A DNA stretch of 37,500 nucleotides from Chromera velia (taxonomy: Eukaryota; Sar; Chromeraceae), in assembly GCA_018398765.1 (NCBI GenBank), contig JAHBMJ010005252.1:1-37500 (forward strand), given 5' to 3'. Positions 23,589 to 35,000 of the stretch are shown piece after piece. Both the position numbers and the translations under genes were made by a program. The notes under the pieces were generated by a model that saw only the letters and a list, made by a program, of their open reading frames with translations, was not told the DNA's origin and made no database searches. The number at the start of each line of letters is the position of its first letter. Positions within the stretch are counted from its first letter, which is position 1.

Positions 23589-26500
23589 TTCTGGTCATAG
23601 TTGACACCTTTTGTGAGTCTGCATCTGCAGGCTCGAGAGCTCTCTGAGGGAGGTGCAGAGGAGCGCAGACGCGAAGGTGGAGGCGTTGCAGGTGCAGGCA
23701 GATCAGCAACAAGAGAAGACCAGGGCTGACTGCGCTCTTCAGGTATGTATGAACATAAATCACGTTCCTAATCTCGTACCAAATTTTCTTCCGTGTTTTC
23801 GTCTACACGTGTGTGTTCCGTCTAGGAAGCTTCCCTTTCGTCTTGTTGACTTCTTTCACCTTCAATCGACCCCTCCATCAGTAGGAAAGGACAAACCTTT
23901 TCCGATGTCAGAGCGGACGCGTCTTTCCTTTTTTGTCTTTTCTCTCTTTCTGTAGGCACAGACAGTTTGCTTTTCTTGTCTGTGTGTCTGCTGATGTACC
24001 TGCCTGCCTGCCTGCCCCCCCGATTTTTGCAGATGCGGCACGTCCGCGAGGCAGCTGATCTCGCTGAGTCCCGCTGTGCCGCGGCTGAAGACGAAATACA
24101 GAGGATGCAACAGGAGGCTGAGCAGGTCCGTTTTTCTGGTGAGGCAATCGGAGGAAATAAATGGGATCGTTTTCTGAGCATGGCATGCTGAGGTTTCTTT
24201 TTCTTTTCATTCTTCGTGTCCACGAACTGTGATTCGAGTAGTCCCTATCCATTCCTGTATGCAAAAAAAATAAAATCGGCCTGATTTATCCACCCATTCT
24301 TTCTCTGGAGCACGCCCCACTCACTCCACCGTGAGTGACGCTGCAGAACGCGAGGGCGGTGAACCGACTGAGGCAGGAGAGCGTCGAGAAGGAAAAGACG
24401 GCAGAGAGCCTGAGGTCTCAAATTCGTCAAATACAGGCACAGGTAGGTTAGGGGAGGTGGGCGTTCAACGGATTTGTCTGGGGACTTTACTGGCCCTTCC
24501 TTGTCTGGCTGACGTGGTTGTTTGGTGTCAGTCCCCTCTAACCACAGTCGGGTATTTTTGGACTCTTCTCCTTTGCATTCTATCTCTCTCATTCTGTATG
24601 TATATGGTTTGCGTGGTCCGTCTGTTCTTTCTTTTCGAATGCTTTTGCATCCTTCCTTTCTCTTCTTCACTCACTCTCACCGCCTCTTACCTGGTTGGAA
24701 CATTGGCTGTCTGCCTGGCTGGTTGTGATTTGCAAGAATTTGTTTCTTCGCCCCCTTTTCTTGATTTGTTTTCCGTTTTCTCTTTCTAGAAGCAAATCAA
24801 GCTGGTCCACTTCCCCCGATGTTACGCGCACATTTCCTGGCCTGGTTTGTCCCACCATTTGTTCTTGCCTCTTTGCCTCTTTGCCTGGTTTGCTTCCTGC
24901 AGAGTGACGAATCGGTAGCATCCAAGAGCCGAGAGATCGCCCAGTTGAAGGCAGAGGTGCGTGAAATGTGTATCCTGAAAAAGCAAGGGGAGGGGGGAAA
25001 GAGGGAGAGAGGATGGTTTGGTAGGAAAAAATATCGAAAAGAAGCGGGTGACTCAAAGAATCCTGCAAGCAAAAGAGATGCGTATGGGGTGACTTCAGTC
25101 CTCTGGTTTTTTCACTTTTTCGTGGACAGTCAAGATTTCTCCTTTCCTCTCCCTTGGCTTGCAATCTGTATCTGCCTGCGTGCGCAGAATTCGCACTTAG
25201 CGGAAGAACTGGCGGAACTGCGAAGCTGCTCGCAAGGTCAGTCTTTCCATTTCTGTGTGCGCAGTGTCACTTTACTTTTTCTAGCCTTCATCCGTGTTGC
25301 CTTGCCCACCTCCTTTCGTTTTTTTCTTATCTCGTCTGCGTGCCCTGCTCTACCATTTTTATTCCTCGCTTGGCTTTCCTCTTGCTCTTTCTTGTTTTTT
25401 CTCGCACATTTCACTGGGGACGATTGCTTTCCCTTTGTTCCCTAAAGTCTGTTGATGTTGTCTAGTTTTCTTCCGTTTTTCAACATGACTTATTTTTCCA
25501 GTTCATTCTTGCTGCAATCAAACGTCCTTCCACGAGTCCTCAACTGTTTTTCTCTACTGATTTTGCGTGTGCAGCAACTGAAAGCGACCTGCGTGCTGAG
25601 ATCAGCGGTCTTCAGTCGGAACTTCGTGAGGTCCGTCTGTGAGCCTCTTGGGTGTTTCATTTCCTTTTCGTTCTTTCCATTTGCCCTTTCCCTTTTCACT
25701 CCTGCTTTCCTTTAGATGAAGCAAGATTCTAAGTGAGAAGAATTTTTGCTGCCTTTTTGCCGCAGCTGAGCGTCCGTCCCCTTTTGTTGGTTGACAGTGA
25801 TCCCGTTCTGTCTACATAATCGCCTGCCTTTCCCCTAATCCCTCTGCATCTACTCTTGTGCACGTGTGTATCTTTGTCAGGATGCACGATCGGATGAATG
25901 AACGAACGGATGGAAATGTTTGGATGCAGAAAACGTCTGCTTTGGAGGAGGCGGGACGGAGAGAGGAAGCAGACGCAGCAAAGGTCGGTGAGGCAGTGAG
26001 GGAGGCATCAGATGATGTGCAGCACCCACGGTGGGTGGCACTTTTCTGTCATTCACAAACGACGTACGGCAGTGGTACACCTGCGCGGCATGTGAAAGAG
26101 ACAGCCTGGGGCTGTCGTAGCTTTCCTTCTCCTCTCATTCCGTCATTGTTTTTTTTGTCGCCTTCAGCGGTTTCCCTCTCTAGCCCTCAGTGTCTCCACT
26201 TACTTCCTGACTTTCTCGCTCTCCCTCTCTTGTCCTCCCCCCTGTATGCCCTCTGATCGTGCCCCTGCAGTTGAATTCCTTCGACGAGCGTGTGCGAGAA
26301 ATGGTGAGGAGACAGGGAGGGAGGGGGATAGGGGGGACTTGATGCTGTCTCAAAGCCTTTCTCTCTCGCCTCAGACACATTCGCAACGTTGAGGACGATA
26401 CTAGCGGAGAGAGGAGTCTGTGTTGTGTGAAGGAAAACAAGGAGAGCGACAAGGAGTCGAGGGGGGGGCAGACGGAGACAGAGAAAGACTCGTTCATTTG

Positions 26501-27103
26501 AGTCACACTGATTTCAGCCAATGAGAAGGATCCTTCTTGCATTCGTCCTCCTGTGTTCTCTTGTCACTCCACTCCGTACACGCATCCGTCCGCCCAGCCT
26601 GTCTGCACCCCTCCCTTTCCCTGTCTCCTGTTCTTGTGTGTCTCTTTGTCTCGTCTCTTCTGTGCAGGCTGCAACATTGGACGCTCTCACTGAGGCCTTC
26701 AATCAGAAGTGCGTTGACCTTCCCGTTTGTGTTTCTGTCTTCGTTGCAACTTTTCTCTTTGAGGCCTTGCTTCCTTCTCTGTCTTTGCATGGCATCCAGC
26801 CTTTCTTTCTAGAGCGAGCAGGCAATCAATCCTGCTTGTACAGTTGATCATGACTCATGGACCCTCTCTGTCTCTGTCTCTCTTTCCCTCTCTTCTCCTG
26901 AGTGTGTATGCGCTCTCTCGACTTCGTGTGTGTCTGTCTCTGTCCCTGGAAAGACTGTGGATGTTCCCTTTTCTTTCTTGCAGAGAGAGCGAGTGTGAGA
27001 GACTCAACGAAGAGACGAAGCAGAGGCAAAAACACGTGGAAGCTCTCGAACAAAGGTCAGTCAATCAACCAGTCTGTCTGCCTGTCTATTCGATGGACGT
27101 GCA

Positions 27104-27134
<31 letters not shown>

Positions 27135-28933
27135 GGTTCCGTTGTTGTGGGGAAGGAAGGAAGGAATGCCTTCATATGAGGAGAGCGTTTTTGGTTGGAT
27201 CGCCGTGTTTTCTTCGTTTTACGTAATGGAAGAGCTGTTCCATGTTTCAGTGCTTTTTGGGTCGGCGTTCCATTGACGCACGCCTTCAATTGATCATTGT
27301 CGGTCCTTCGATTCCATCTGAAATCGGCGGGAGAAGGGATATCTCGTTTTTGCCACAGTGATTTGGTCCATCTTCTCGCTTATGCATCTCAGCCGACTGA
27401 ATAGCACAATGCGTTGGAACACTCGTGCAGGCTGACGGAGGTCTCGAAAGAGCCGCGTGGCATTCCCACGGAGTCAGTAAGTGAGCTGGGTGCTGAGGGA
27501 AAGGCCTCTGCTCTCTCTGGATGAATTCTCCTTCCCTTGTGTCGTTTTCCGCTTCCCTGATTTTCTCACTTCTGTCTGCATTCCCGTCTCTGGTTGCGGG
27601 CTTCCTGTTTGACTTGATGATGCCAATCTTTCGTGGAAAGCTCGTTTTGTTTTCCGCATTCAATGGCAACTTCAACACAGCTCAACAATGAAATTACAAG
27701 GCACAGCCCACCCACTCTAATTGTTTTCCTGCTTTGTGTCCTTTTTTCTTTCTCTTTTTTTTTTCTTTCTTCAGGAAAGTCGAGGAGAAGGTCCGAGGAC
27801 TTGAGGAATCTCTGAGGCAGAAGAACGACCTCATCAGGGACCTCGAGAAGGTTGGCGGGCAGTCGGGAGAGGGAAGGGGGAAATGCAGGTTTGGGCTTAT
27901 GAGAAGACAAAGAGGACAAACTCTGGAGAGAAAATGAAAAGGGGAGGGGTCGTGAACTCCAGGTGGCCGCATCGCTTCTTCCTTTTGATGCTGAGCGTTC
28001 CGAATCCTTATTGCTTGTCCTTTCGTGTCCGCGTCTCTGTCGCTTGGTCTGTCCGGACGCCTTTTGAAGCGAGGAACGAGGCAGTGCACACATTGCTTGT
28101 TGCGAGAAAGCATGTCAGAAATCCTTTCTGATCCTGCATGGCGATGCGTTTCCATTCGATGGTGACGCACGCAGGCAAGCGATACGGAGCATGAGAGCCT
28201 GCGTGCCCGTCTGTCTGCGGTCTCTCGTGAACTGGAGGGATGCTCTGAGAAACTGGAGGACGCAGAGGGACAGGTGGGTGGGTGGGTGAGTAGGATGGAG
28301 AGATTGGATTCTGTCCGTCTGGGATTTTGTGTTTTTGTTCGATCGGTAGAGCCGCGGGGGCTCATTCATGCATTCGTTTGGCCTCTCTTCCTCAGATTTT
28401 CTTATCCCTTTCCTTGTTCTTCTGTTTTTTCTACTTCTGCGTCTGGCCGACCCTGTCTTTTTTCAAAGAGGCCTCCTTCGTGACTCTCTCGTGAAAGGAC
28501 AAGAGAAGGAGTAGCAGCGAAAAGCAGGAAGGAAAACAACATAGGGAGGACTTGTGTCAGAAGATATGAATGCAGGTGATTTTGCACCTTCTCTGTAGGT
28601 CATTGCGTACATTCATTTCCCTTTTCTGCTATGAATGTTGGTCAAAGAAGAAACAGGCCTTTCTTTTTGGCTTCTGCTGTCCTTCTCTTCAGGTAAAGAA
28701 ACTGAGCACGGAGGTGGACTCATTATCAGCGTCAGTCAACTCTGTCCATGTCTTGTCCTGCCGATTTGTATCTCCCTTAGACTCCCTCTTGAAACTCTGA
28801 GCGGAGATGGATGCAATGTTCTTTCCCTTCGCGGGCAGGGCGGACCTCAGTTTCATTTTGGGGTCTGGGGGGTTGTTTGCCTAAGCGACCACGCTGGATC
28901 TTTCTTTCAGAAATCCCATTCGTACCGTCGCTG

Positions 28934-28981
<48 letters not shown>

Positions 28982-30446
28982 CGTGCGTGCGTCTGTGTGT
29001 ATGTAAATATGTGCGTGCCTCTGTATGTGCAGACAGAGAGAGGAGCTGATGATTCTCGTCAACCGACTCAAGTACCCCCCCCAGCAGCAGCAGGCAAAGG
29101 GACAGGGAGCCCTTCCAAACGAACGCGAAGGAAGGCACAGATTATCGCCTTCGAGTAGGGGGGGGCCTTTCCTGTCTCGTTCCCCTCGCTCCACGGTCGC
29201 CATACCCCCTCCCCCCCCGACGTCCTCCTCGATCCTTGTGCACCAACAGGCAAACCCTTCTGTGACCCTCAAGGCAACTTTGGGCGCGGGGGGGAGGGAG
29301 AGAGACGGGGTAGCCGTTGGGGATTCTCAGTACGAGTTTGGCGGGGCTGGAGGAGAGGGTGTACGTAAAAGCCCCCCTCTCTCAGTTGTGTCCTCTCATA
29401 GAGGTCCAGGGGGGGCGGCGGGGGCGGACACTGCAGCTCCCCTCACTCCCCCCCGCACCTCCGTCTCTGCCTCCCTCCTCTCTCCCGGCAGGGCAGGCAA
29501 CCAGAACCTGACTGTCTCTGCCCGTATTCATGAGGGAGGAAGCGACGCCAGTGCGTCTCTGGGCACTCCGGTCCCCGACCGGATCCATATTTTGAATACT
29601 CCGGGAGCACCCTCAACGGCCCCCCAAGAGAGTCTGCCTGCCATATCACGAGGCGGGAAGCTCGGCACGATCCCGGGGGCCCCTTCTGTGCCCGGCCCAG
29701 GGGGGTCCACCAGTTGGGGGGCGGCGGGGGAACGAGGCAGACTGTTGAGTAGCCAGACAGGAGCACATCAGTACCCTCCTGGAGGGGGGACTATCGGGGG
29801 GAGGCCTGCGTTCTCGTTCAGGTCGGAGGCGCACGCACTCAGGGAACCTTCCCCTCCCCGTTCGCGTGTTGCTTTGGCATCAACTACTGCCGCCTCGTAC
29901 GATCATGCGCCCTCTCAGTATTATGGTGGGGGGGCGCCTCTGCGAGGCAGGGGTAAGGAGAGTGAGACGGAGGGGCTTGAAAGAGATGAGGATGGTCACC
30001 GTGTGAGTGTGCGTGTCGTTCCCGGCGGGTCAAATTCGAATGGGGGGGATTTTGATTCCACTGTTGCGATTGGGGGAGGAGAGGTGGTTGGTGCCTCTCA
30101 GGAACAGGGGGAGCAGCAGACGCGAGTGAGAGTCAGTTATTCCCCTTCGTTCTCTCAAGGAGGGGGCGAGAGGGCGTATGGAAGAGGAGAACAACTTTTG
30201 GGAGACCGTGAGGGAGGATGGAGAGGGACGTCCACTCTCCCTGCTGTGCTGCCTGGGGGGTCTGTTGGGATGTCAGAGAGGGAGAGGGACAGAGAGAGGC
30301 CCAGAATACTCCGAGGAGGGTCTGCACACACCTCGCCTCCATTGGGTCCGATGCCTGGACTCCACCCTCCTCCTTCTCACGATCGGTCAGCCCATGCATC
30401 GGTTTTTTTCTTTCTCTTTGCCGTTTCTTCTACTCTCGGTGCATAG
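12575..30446 (+). CDS. RCC1-repeat plus giant coiled-coil protein, 41 exons, about 1,659 residues
   Basis: Exons by splice signals and phase: 12575-12611, 12692-12880, 13182-13229, 13579-13674, 14018-14118, 14387-14447, 14856-14921, 15326-15415, 15728-15813, 16234-16300, 16561-16637, 17092-17377, 17747-17930, 18171-18324, 18575-18838, 19263-19367, 19703-19764, 20202-20260, 20681-20789, 21062-21116, 21563-21675, 21998-22081, 22382-22444, 22713-22739, 22890-22994, 23352-23414, 23631-23742, 24033-24125, 24347-24442, 24903-24956, 25188-25236, 25575-25630, 25930-25983, 26271-26303, 26668-26708, 26984-27055, 27431-27472, 27775-27850, 28175-28273, 28693-28730, 29033-30446. The sum (4,980 nt) is divisible by three with no internal stop. 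The acceptor at 12692 and the first exon are tentative. The last exon may instead splice at 30385 (CG then GTCAGC). The layout, an N-terminal propeller, a long coiled coil and a disordered tail, suggests a scaffold or cytoskeletal/centrosomal protein. There is no kinase or enzyme domain. Exact function unknown. Confidence 0.8.
12692..17377 (+). other. RCC1-like beta-propeller region of the long gene (exons 2-12)
   Basis: Repeated units show the RCC1 pattern: VASVACGGSHLACITNAGELYTMGRNDFGQLGSG across exons 4-5, VVSVACGDRHTVAVGESGEVYAMG across exons 6-7, VVHVAAGEAHTVVS in exon 8, SVLCWGRNDRGQLGQG in exon 9, and SGDVYVWG in exon 11 (each split by an intron). About six blades are present. The intron nearly always falls at the same place in a blade, after the T-x-x-G turn in phase 1, which suggests growth by blade/exon duplication. 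RCC1 propellers act as protein-binding platforms or as Ran exchange factors; exchange activity cannot be inferred here. Confidence 0.85.
19581..19651 (+). repeat. compound (CT)n(GT)n microsatellite, intron 16
   Basis: CT units run directly into about 22 GT units, ending 50 bases before the acceptor at 19702. Confidence 0.95.
20806..20836 (+). repeat. (TGTC)n microsatellite, intron 19
   Basis: About seven tandem TGTC units, immediately downstream of the donor at 20790. Confidence 0.95.
21488..21552 (+). repeat. compound CT-rich/(GT)n microsatellite, intron 20
   Basis: Interrupted CT tract, then GCGT units, then about 12 GT units, ending about ten bases before the acceptor at 21562. Confidence 0.95.
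23543..23590 (+). repeat. compound (CT)n(GT)n microsatellite, intron 26
   Basis: About 14 CT units followed by about 9 GT units, 40 bases before the acceptor at 23630. Confidence 0.95.
27110..27136 (+). repeat. (GATT)n microsatellite, intron 36
   Basis: About six tandem GATT units. Confidence 0.95.
28933..28991 (+). repeat. compound (CT)n(GT)n microsatellite, intron 40
   Basis: CT units, then about 14 GT units, then GCGT units, 40 bases before the acceptor at 29032. Confidence 0.95.
29090..30446 (+). other. Ser/Gly/Pro-rich disordered tail of the long gene (last exon)
   Basis: About 450 codons remain open after the last coiled-coil heptads (EELMILVNRLKYPP). The composition is Gly/Ser/Pro/Arg-rich with G and C homopolymers and no recognisable domain. 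The open frame runs into the T-rich stretch near 30400 and stops at 30446; the last 20 residues (SVFFFLFAVSS) look like intron or UTR read as protein, which favours a splice donor at 30385. Confidence 0.7.
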
Positions 30447-32060
30447 TCAGACAAATTTGTTTTTTGAGTTGCTTTTGTAAATCGACATAACCGCGGCAGT
30501 TTTGTCAAGTCTATGTTTGATCTCCTTGGAAGCTTGTTCTTTTGCTTCTTTTCCTGGCCGCAGCCGTTCCTTCTTTTTCCTCTTGTTCATTCTGTCGTCA
30601 TGTCTTTTCCTTCCTTCCTGCCCCGTTGAAGCCTTCCTTAATTTCTGCCTCCCTCCACCTTGGATGTGTGTGTGCAGGCTCTGAGAGAACACAGGACGCG
30701 GGTGGGCAGACGGAGTTCGCGTCCCCTCCCCTCTCTTTCTCTTTGGTCAAAATCTTTGTGTGCAGGTACGCGGCAAGAACGAAGAGGACAATTAGAGGAG
30801 AAGGCAATGAACGCACCTGAAGATTCTTGCATGCTTTCTCCCTCTGCCCTCCTCTTTAATCGATCTCTTCGATCCGTCCACAGTCTCCACGCTTCCTTTC
30901 CTCTTAATTCTTTCGGACCTTGAAGGGAGCCAGCCCTGCCGGCCGGCTCTGCCCAGCAGGCTATGAGGGAAACGATGGCAGTCTGACTGGCGGACTGCGT
31001 GTACAAAATTGAATGCATTCAGACGCAGCCAGCGGTCGCGTTGGGAAAGGATCAGTGTGGCTCTTGGTGAATGAACAAAACGATCCTGTCACTCTGCAAT
31101 CGTTGCTTAGAGTGGTAGAAGCTGTCTCCTGACGTTGGATTTCTGTGGATTGCATGCTGCTTGCGTAGCGGATCTGGTAGATGCCGGGCTTTTCTGTTTG
31201 AATCAACAGTACTTGCATGCTGCGCTCTCTCCAAACAGCCCAAAATCCGCACATGCAAGTGGATGATACACTGTGGATCGTAATCGATCGACAGTGATGA
31301 GATGGGTCTCCACCAAAAGTGGGCTACAGACTCGGACTAGACTATAGATCAATTTATGTACAAATAAAAGAATGTGAGCTGTCTCACGGGACTCTCACTC
31401 GCACAAATATACATTAAATTTTTTTCAATTAAAAGATGTACAACATCAGTGTTACATCACATAAATGAGGGATATTAATTTTTAGAAAAATACTAAGAGA
31501 TTTACAGACAACTTAAGCAATCCCGAGCCCCCCCCCCCGTGCCGTATATAATCTAGTATAGAGTAACTACTATAGTTTTGAATGTTGCGGTTCAAATTGT
31601 TAGATTAGTTTCCAACGTAGTAACCTTATCTGCTAGCTTTATCTGGTATTTAGTCTCATGTATATTGGTATAGAACAGTATACTCTGCCTACCCCTGCTT
31701 ACCACTATGGCATAGTGCTTATAGTAAGTGAAACTGCAATTAATTATACTCCCTAGCAGATATCTCTCTAGTGGCCTAGCTATGTCTAGCTAATGGCACT
31801 ACTATATAATAGATTTATAAGAATTTAACTCAAAAAATATATAATTTTAATAAATATCCCATAAAAAGCAAAAAGATCTAGTAAAAATTTAAGATTTATA
31901 TTTTTTTTCTATTTAATTCTTACGACTGAGTACACAGTTTGTCTAGCAGTTTCTATTTGAACAGTATTAATGCACTGTCTGGCAATTATGCTAATTGATA
32001 CTAATTGAATGAAAACAGTTTGTTTTTTTTATCTAGTTGAAGTTTTTTATTGATCTACTT
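30447..32060. other. intergenic region between convergent genes, AT-rich right half
   Basis: No gene is firmly supported. Splice-like islands at 30677-30700 and 30766-30797 could be terminal exons of the upstream gene but do not fit its phase well. From 31300 the sequence is strongly AT-rich, with a run of 12 C at about 31529 and a near-perfect palindrome CACTATGGCATAGTG near 31702. It looks like decayed transposon DNA, but I found no matching ends. Confidence 0.4.
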
Positions 32061-35000
32061 CTACTTCTTCCCAAGAGGTCGCTGGGGTAACCTGCTGGCT
32101 GCACCCGAAGCGGGCGGAGGATGAGGAATTGCTTGGGTGTGAGAGTGATGCTGACTGGCCCCATTGGTCGGGATATGTGCAGGCGGTCCTGCAGGGGGGG
32201 CACCGGGAGGTCTTTGCTGCACCTGTTTGGGTCTCACTTGGGCTTGCTGGTGGGGCCGTGACTGGTGCTGTTGGTGTGTCGCTGGGGGGCGTGCCTGGGT
32301 CTGTGGCGGATGCGCGGCTGTGTGCTGCTGCTGCGCGCCGACAGCGGGCAATCCAAACTGCGCGACGTCGGATGGAGTGAGCGCCATTCCTTCCGTTCCC
32401 GCGGCGTGACTGTGAGACAACAGGGCCAAATTCATTGCGGCCTGGCTGTTCGCTGCAGCCGCACTGAGCGCCGCTGGAGAGGGGCAGAAAGAGGGGGAAA
32501 TGGAGGGCGACAGTCCGGGTGCAGCCTGATGCATGCTGAGGGGACTGGAACCACGCGGGCCTCCCCCGTGTCCAAGGGAAGAAGGTCTTTGCGGGGGAAG
32601 AAGGTGAGCGGCAGGAGATGGCGACTGTGAAGCGGAATAAGCGGAAGCGGAGGATGGGCCCTGGTCTCCCGAGGCGCCCGGGTGGTTCAATGGAGCAGGC
32701 CGTTTCCGAGAAGTCTGCTGAACAGCGGGTGGAGGAACCTCAGCTGCTCCTGCTGCCTGGAGAGTTGCTTGAGTACGGTCTCGAATTTCCCTGAAAGGGA
32801 GAAAAGGGGGAGATGGATTCCAGGGCAGGTTTTCGATTGTCCAGATGGAAAAGGACAAAGTTTAAGCATCTGTGGTAGGGGCTAGTCCTTGGAAAGAAAT
32901 CATTTTCCTTCAATTTCCTTTGAACTCTCATTGCAAAAACAAACAGAGAGACAGAAAGCATTTTCCTTTGAACTCTCATTGCAAAACCAAACAGAGAGAC
33001 AGAAAGCAAAGCCCATGAATTCAAGACTCTGACAAGAACATTCTTGGCTTTAGCAAACAGGCATTTCCAAAGTAAGCTGGAGTTTGCATCGAGCTTCACT
33101 AGGACACAGAAATTTGATGTTCGAATAATCGAATTCCACTAGGACACATCGACTGTTCGAATTATCGAATTAATGAAGAAAAAAAAAAAACGAGCGCGGA
33201 CAACCAGCAACACGATTTCACTTTGTCTGTCTTCATTGCAAGGCCAACTTTTGCATTCTCTCGCTCAATTACCCGCTTCAGGCTTCTCCTTCTCCCTCTC
33301 CCTTCCTCTCTTTCAGACACACTAGCTCGAGGCGGAGTAACTCACTGCATTTTTGCCCAGGTCTGCACCAGCTCCATCACCGTCAGCTTCCCTCCAAAAA
33401 AGTTTTCGCACAACTGTATGCACCCACAAAGAAAGAGACTCATCATGCAGTCAAGAAAAATAAGAGGCAGGCACCGGGGCGACAGGAGGGCAGATGGGAA
33501 GAGACACAAAGACGGATGAACGCGAAGAAAGTCGGAAAAGCAGAAAGCAAGACACAGAGAGACACAGCAAACACAAAAAAAGTCATACCCACTCTCTCAC
33601 TCCCTCACTCACTCACTTGTCGCAGAGGTGTCTTCCAAGAGTCCCCCTGAAATTGGTCGTTGAAGACTTCAGTTCCCTTTCCTCCAAGACGTTCTACCCA
33701 CTGTTCTGCCCCCAAATCGTTTATCGTGATGTCGTCCAGCCTGCACATTCAAGTACATCCCCGCAAACAAAGACAAGGAAAATCCGGTCGACTGAGGAAC
33801 GCAGAGCGAATCGTGAGGCCGTTCTCGTTCTTTTGTCGAGCCATCTCTTTCCTTTTTCCAGCCGACCTTCAAAGGAAGACTGCAAGTAGGGCCGGACACC
33901 AACGCTATGCATCCACAAAGTCCATTTGAAAGCATGCATGCATGCACTCAAAGAAACAAGATCTCCCTCCATCACCAGGCTCTCTCAAAACCTCCGTCCT
34001 GTTGTAGGTGTCTCATCATTCCCGTTCCTTTTGTGCACGTGTCACACCAAGTCCCTAAAATGTTTCCTTTGCTCCCGGTCTCCTCTGCTTCCTCCCGCCA
34101 ATTAAAAAAAAAACCATGCAGGCGCACTGCTTACCGACCTTTCAGTAGGCACTCTCTTGACGTGGACAGAGAAGTCAAAGTGCGTTGGGTTGCATCCCCT
34201 CACATACCCCATCTGGCGCACCGGCCTTGTCATCTTCTCTCGGATTATCAGACGCACAGTCACTTTGAAACCGCACACCCTGCATGAGGTCGCATGCAAC
34301 CATGCAACAGAGGCCGAAGGTTAAATCGTGAAGAGAGAAGCGGCAAGGGGGAATCGGTGCAATGCATGAATGTCCCAGACAACATGAAGATTGTGATACT
34401 GCGGCAAGCTCTGTCAGTCAAAGACAGGCAGGCTGCACGACTTCGTTTTCTTTGCAAAGAAAGATCCTCAGGCGGACGGGACGGACACAGATGAATTGCT
34501 TTCACGTTTTCTTTCGATTCCGCGAGGAGGACAGGCACACATGCAGACAGCTAGAGGTTGTCTGATCTTTGAGTCTCCTTCTTCTGGTCCTTTTCGAACA
34601 AGTTCCTTCACTTCAACAGAGAGACACGCTGACCATAAAATGCGGACTGTTTCTTTCTTTCTGCCACAGACGGACGGATCAATAGGACGAACGAACGAAC
34701 GAACAAAGACGTTCAAAAAAGAGAGGACTCACGTGCGACGGGGAATCGCCTGAGGAGAAGAGGAAGCCGGGCCGCCCCCTCGTCCGTTTCCCGCCCCCCG
34801 CTGCTCTTTGTGCTGAAGTCCCTTGTCTCCCATATGAGGATGATCGTCTGCGGGTTTCAATTCAAAGTGAAGCGTCTCAGTCCGAAGTTCCACCAGAGGC
34901 TTGGAAGAAGAAGAGGAAGACGAGGAGGAGGCAGAGGAACGGGAACCGTCTCGACTCGCCGCCTCCCTGCTATCTCTCTCTGCTTGCCACGCCTCCAAGT

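Larger units (their letters stand above)
18575..29090 (+). other. coiled-coil region encoded by about 27 short exons (exons 15-41)
   Basis: Nearly every exon encodes heptad-type charged helix without proline, for example EEQVRVSEERAERLEKEAAV, LRKDLEDLRERAEGRERDLA, and SREIAQLKAE. Exons run from 27 to 264 nt, many being 54-112 nt. Many joins split a codon after its second base, so exon skipping would often keep frame between exons of the same phase. Micro-exon 22713-22739 (27 nt, RERQEQAKSR at the join) is supported by flanking AG/GT and phase. The segment would form a rod of about 650 residues. Confidence 0.8.

Noticed and set aside
26379..26500. Possible exon after the acceptor at 26374
   Set aside because: Entering in the required phase gives a stop after five codons.
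29068..29834. Long antisense frames opposite the last exon of the RCC1 gene
   Set aside because: They mirror the GC-rich low-complexity coding strand and show no domain; the sense frame continues from the coiled coil in phase.
30961..31254. 97-codon minus-strand frame
   Set aside because: No recognisable motif, no splice context and no compositional support.
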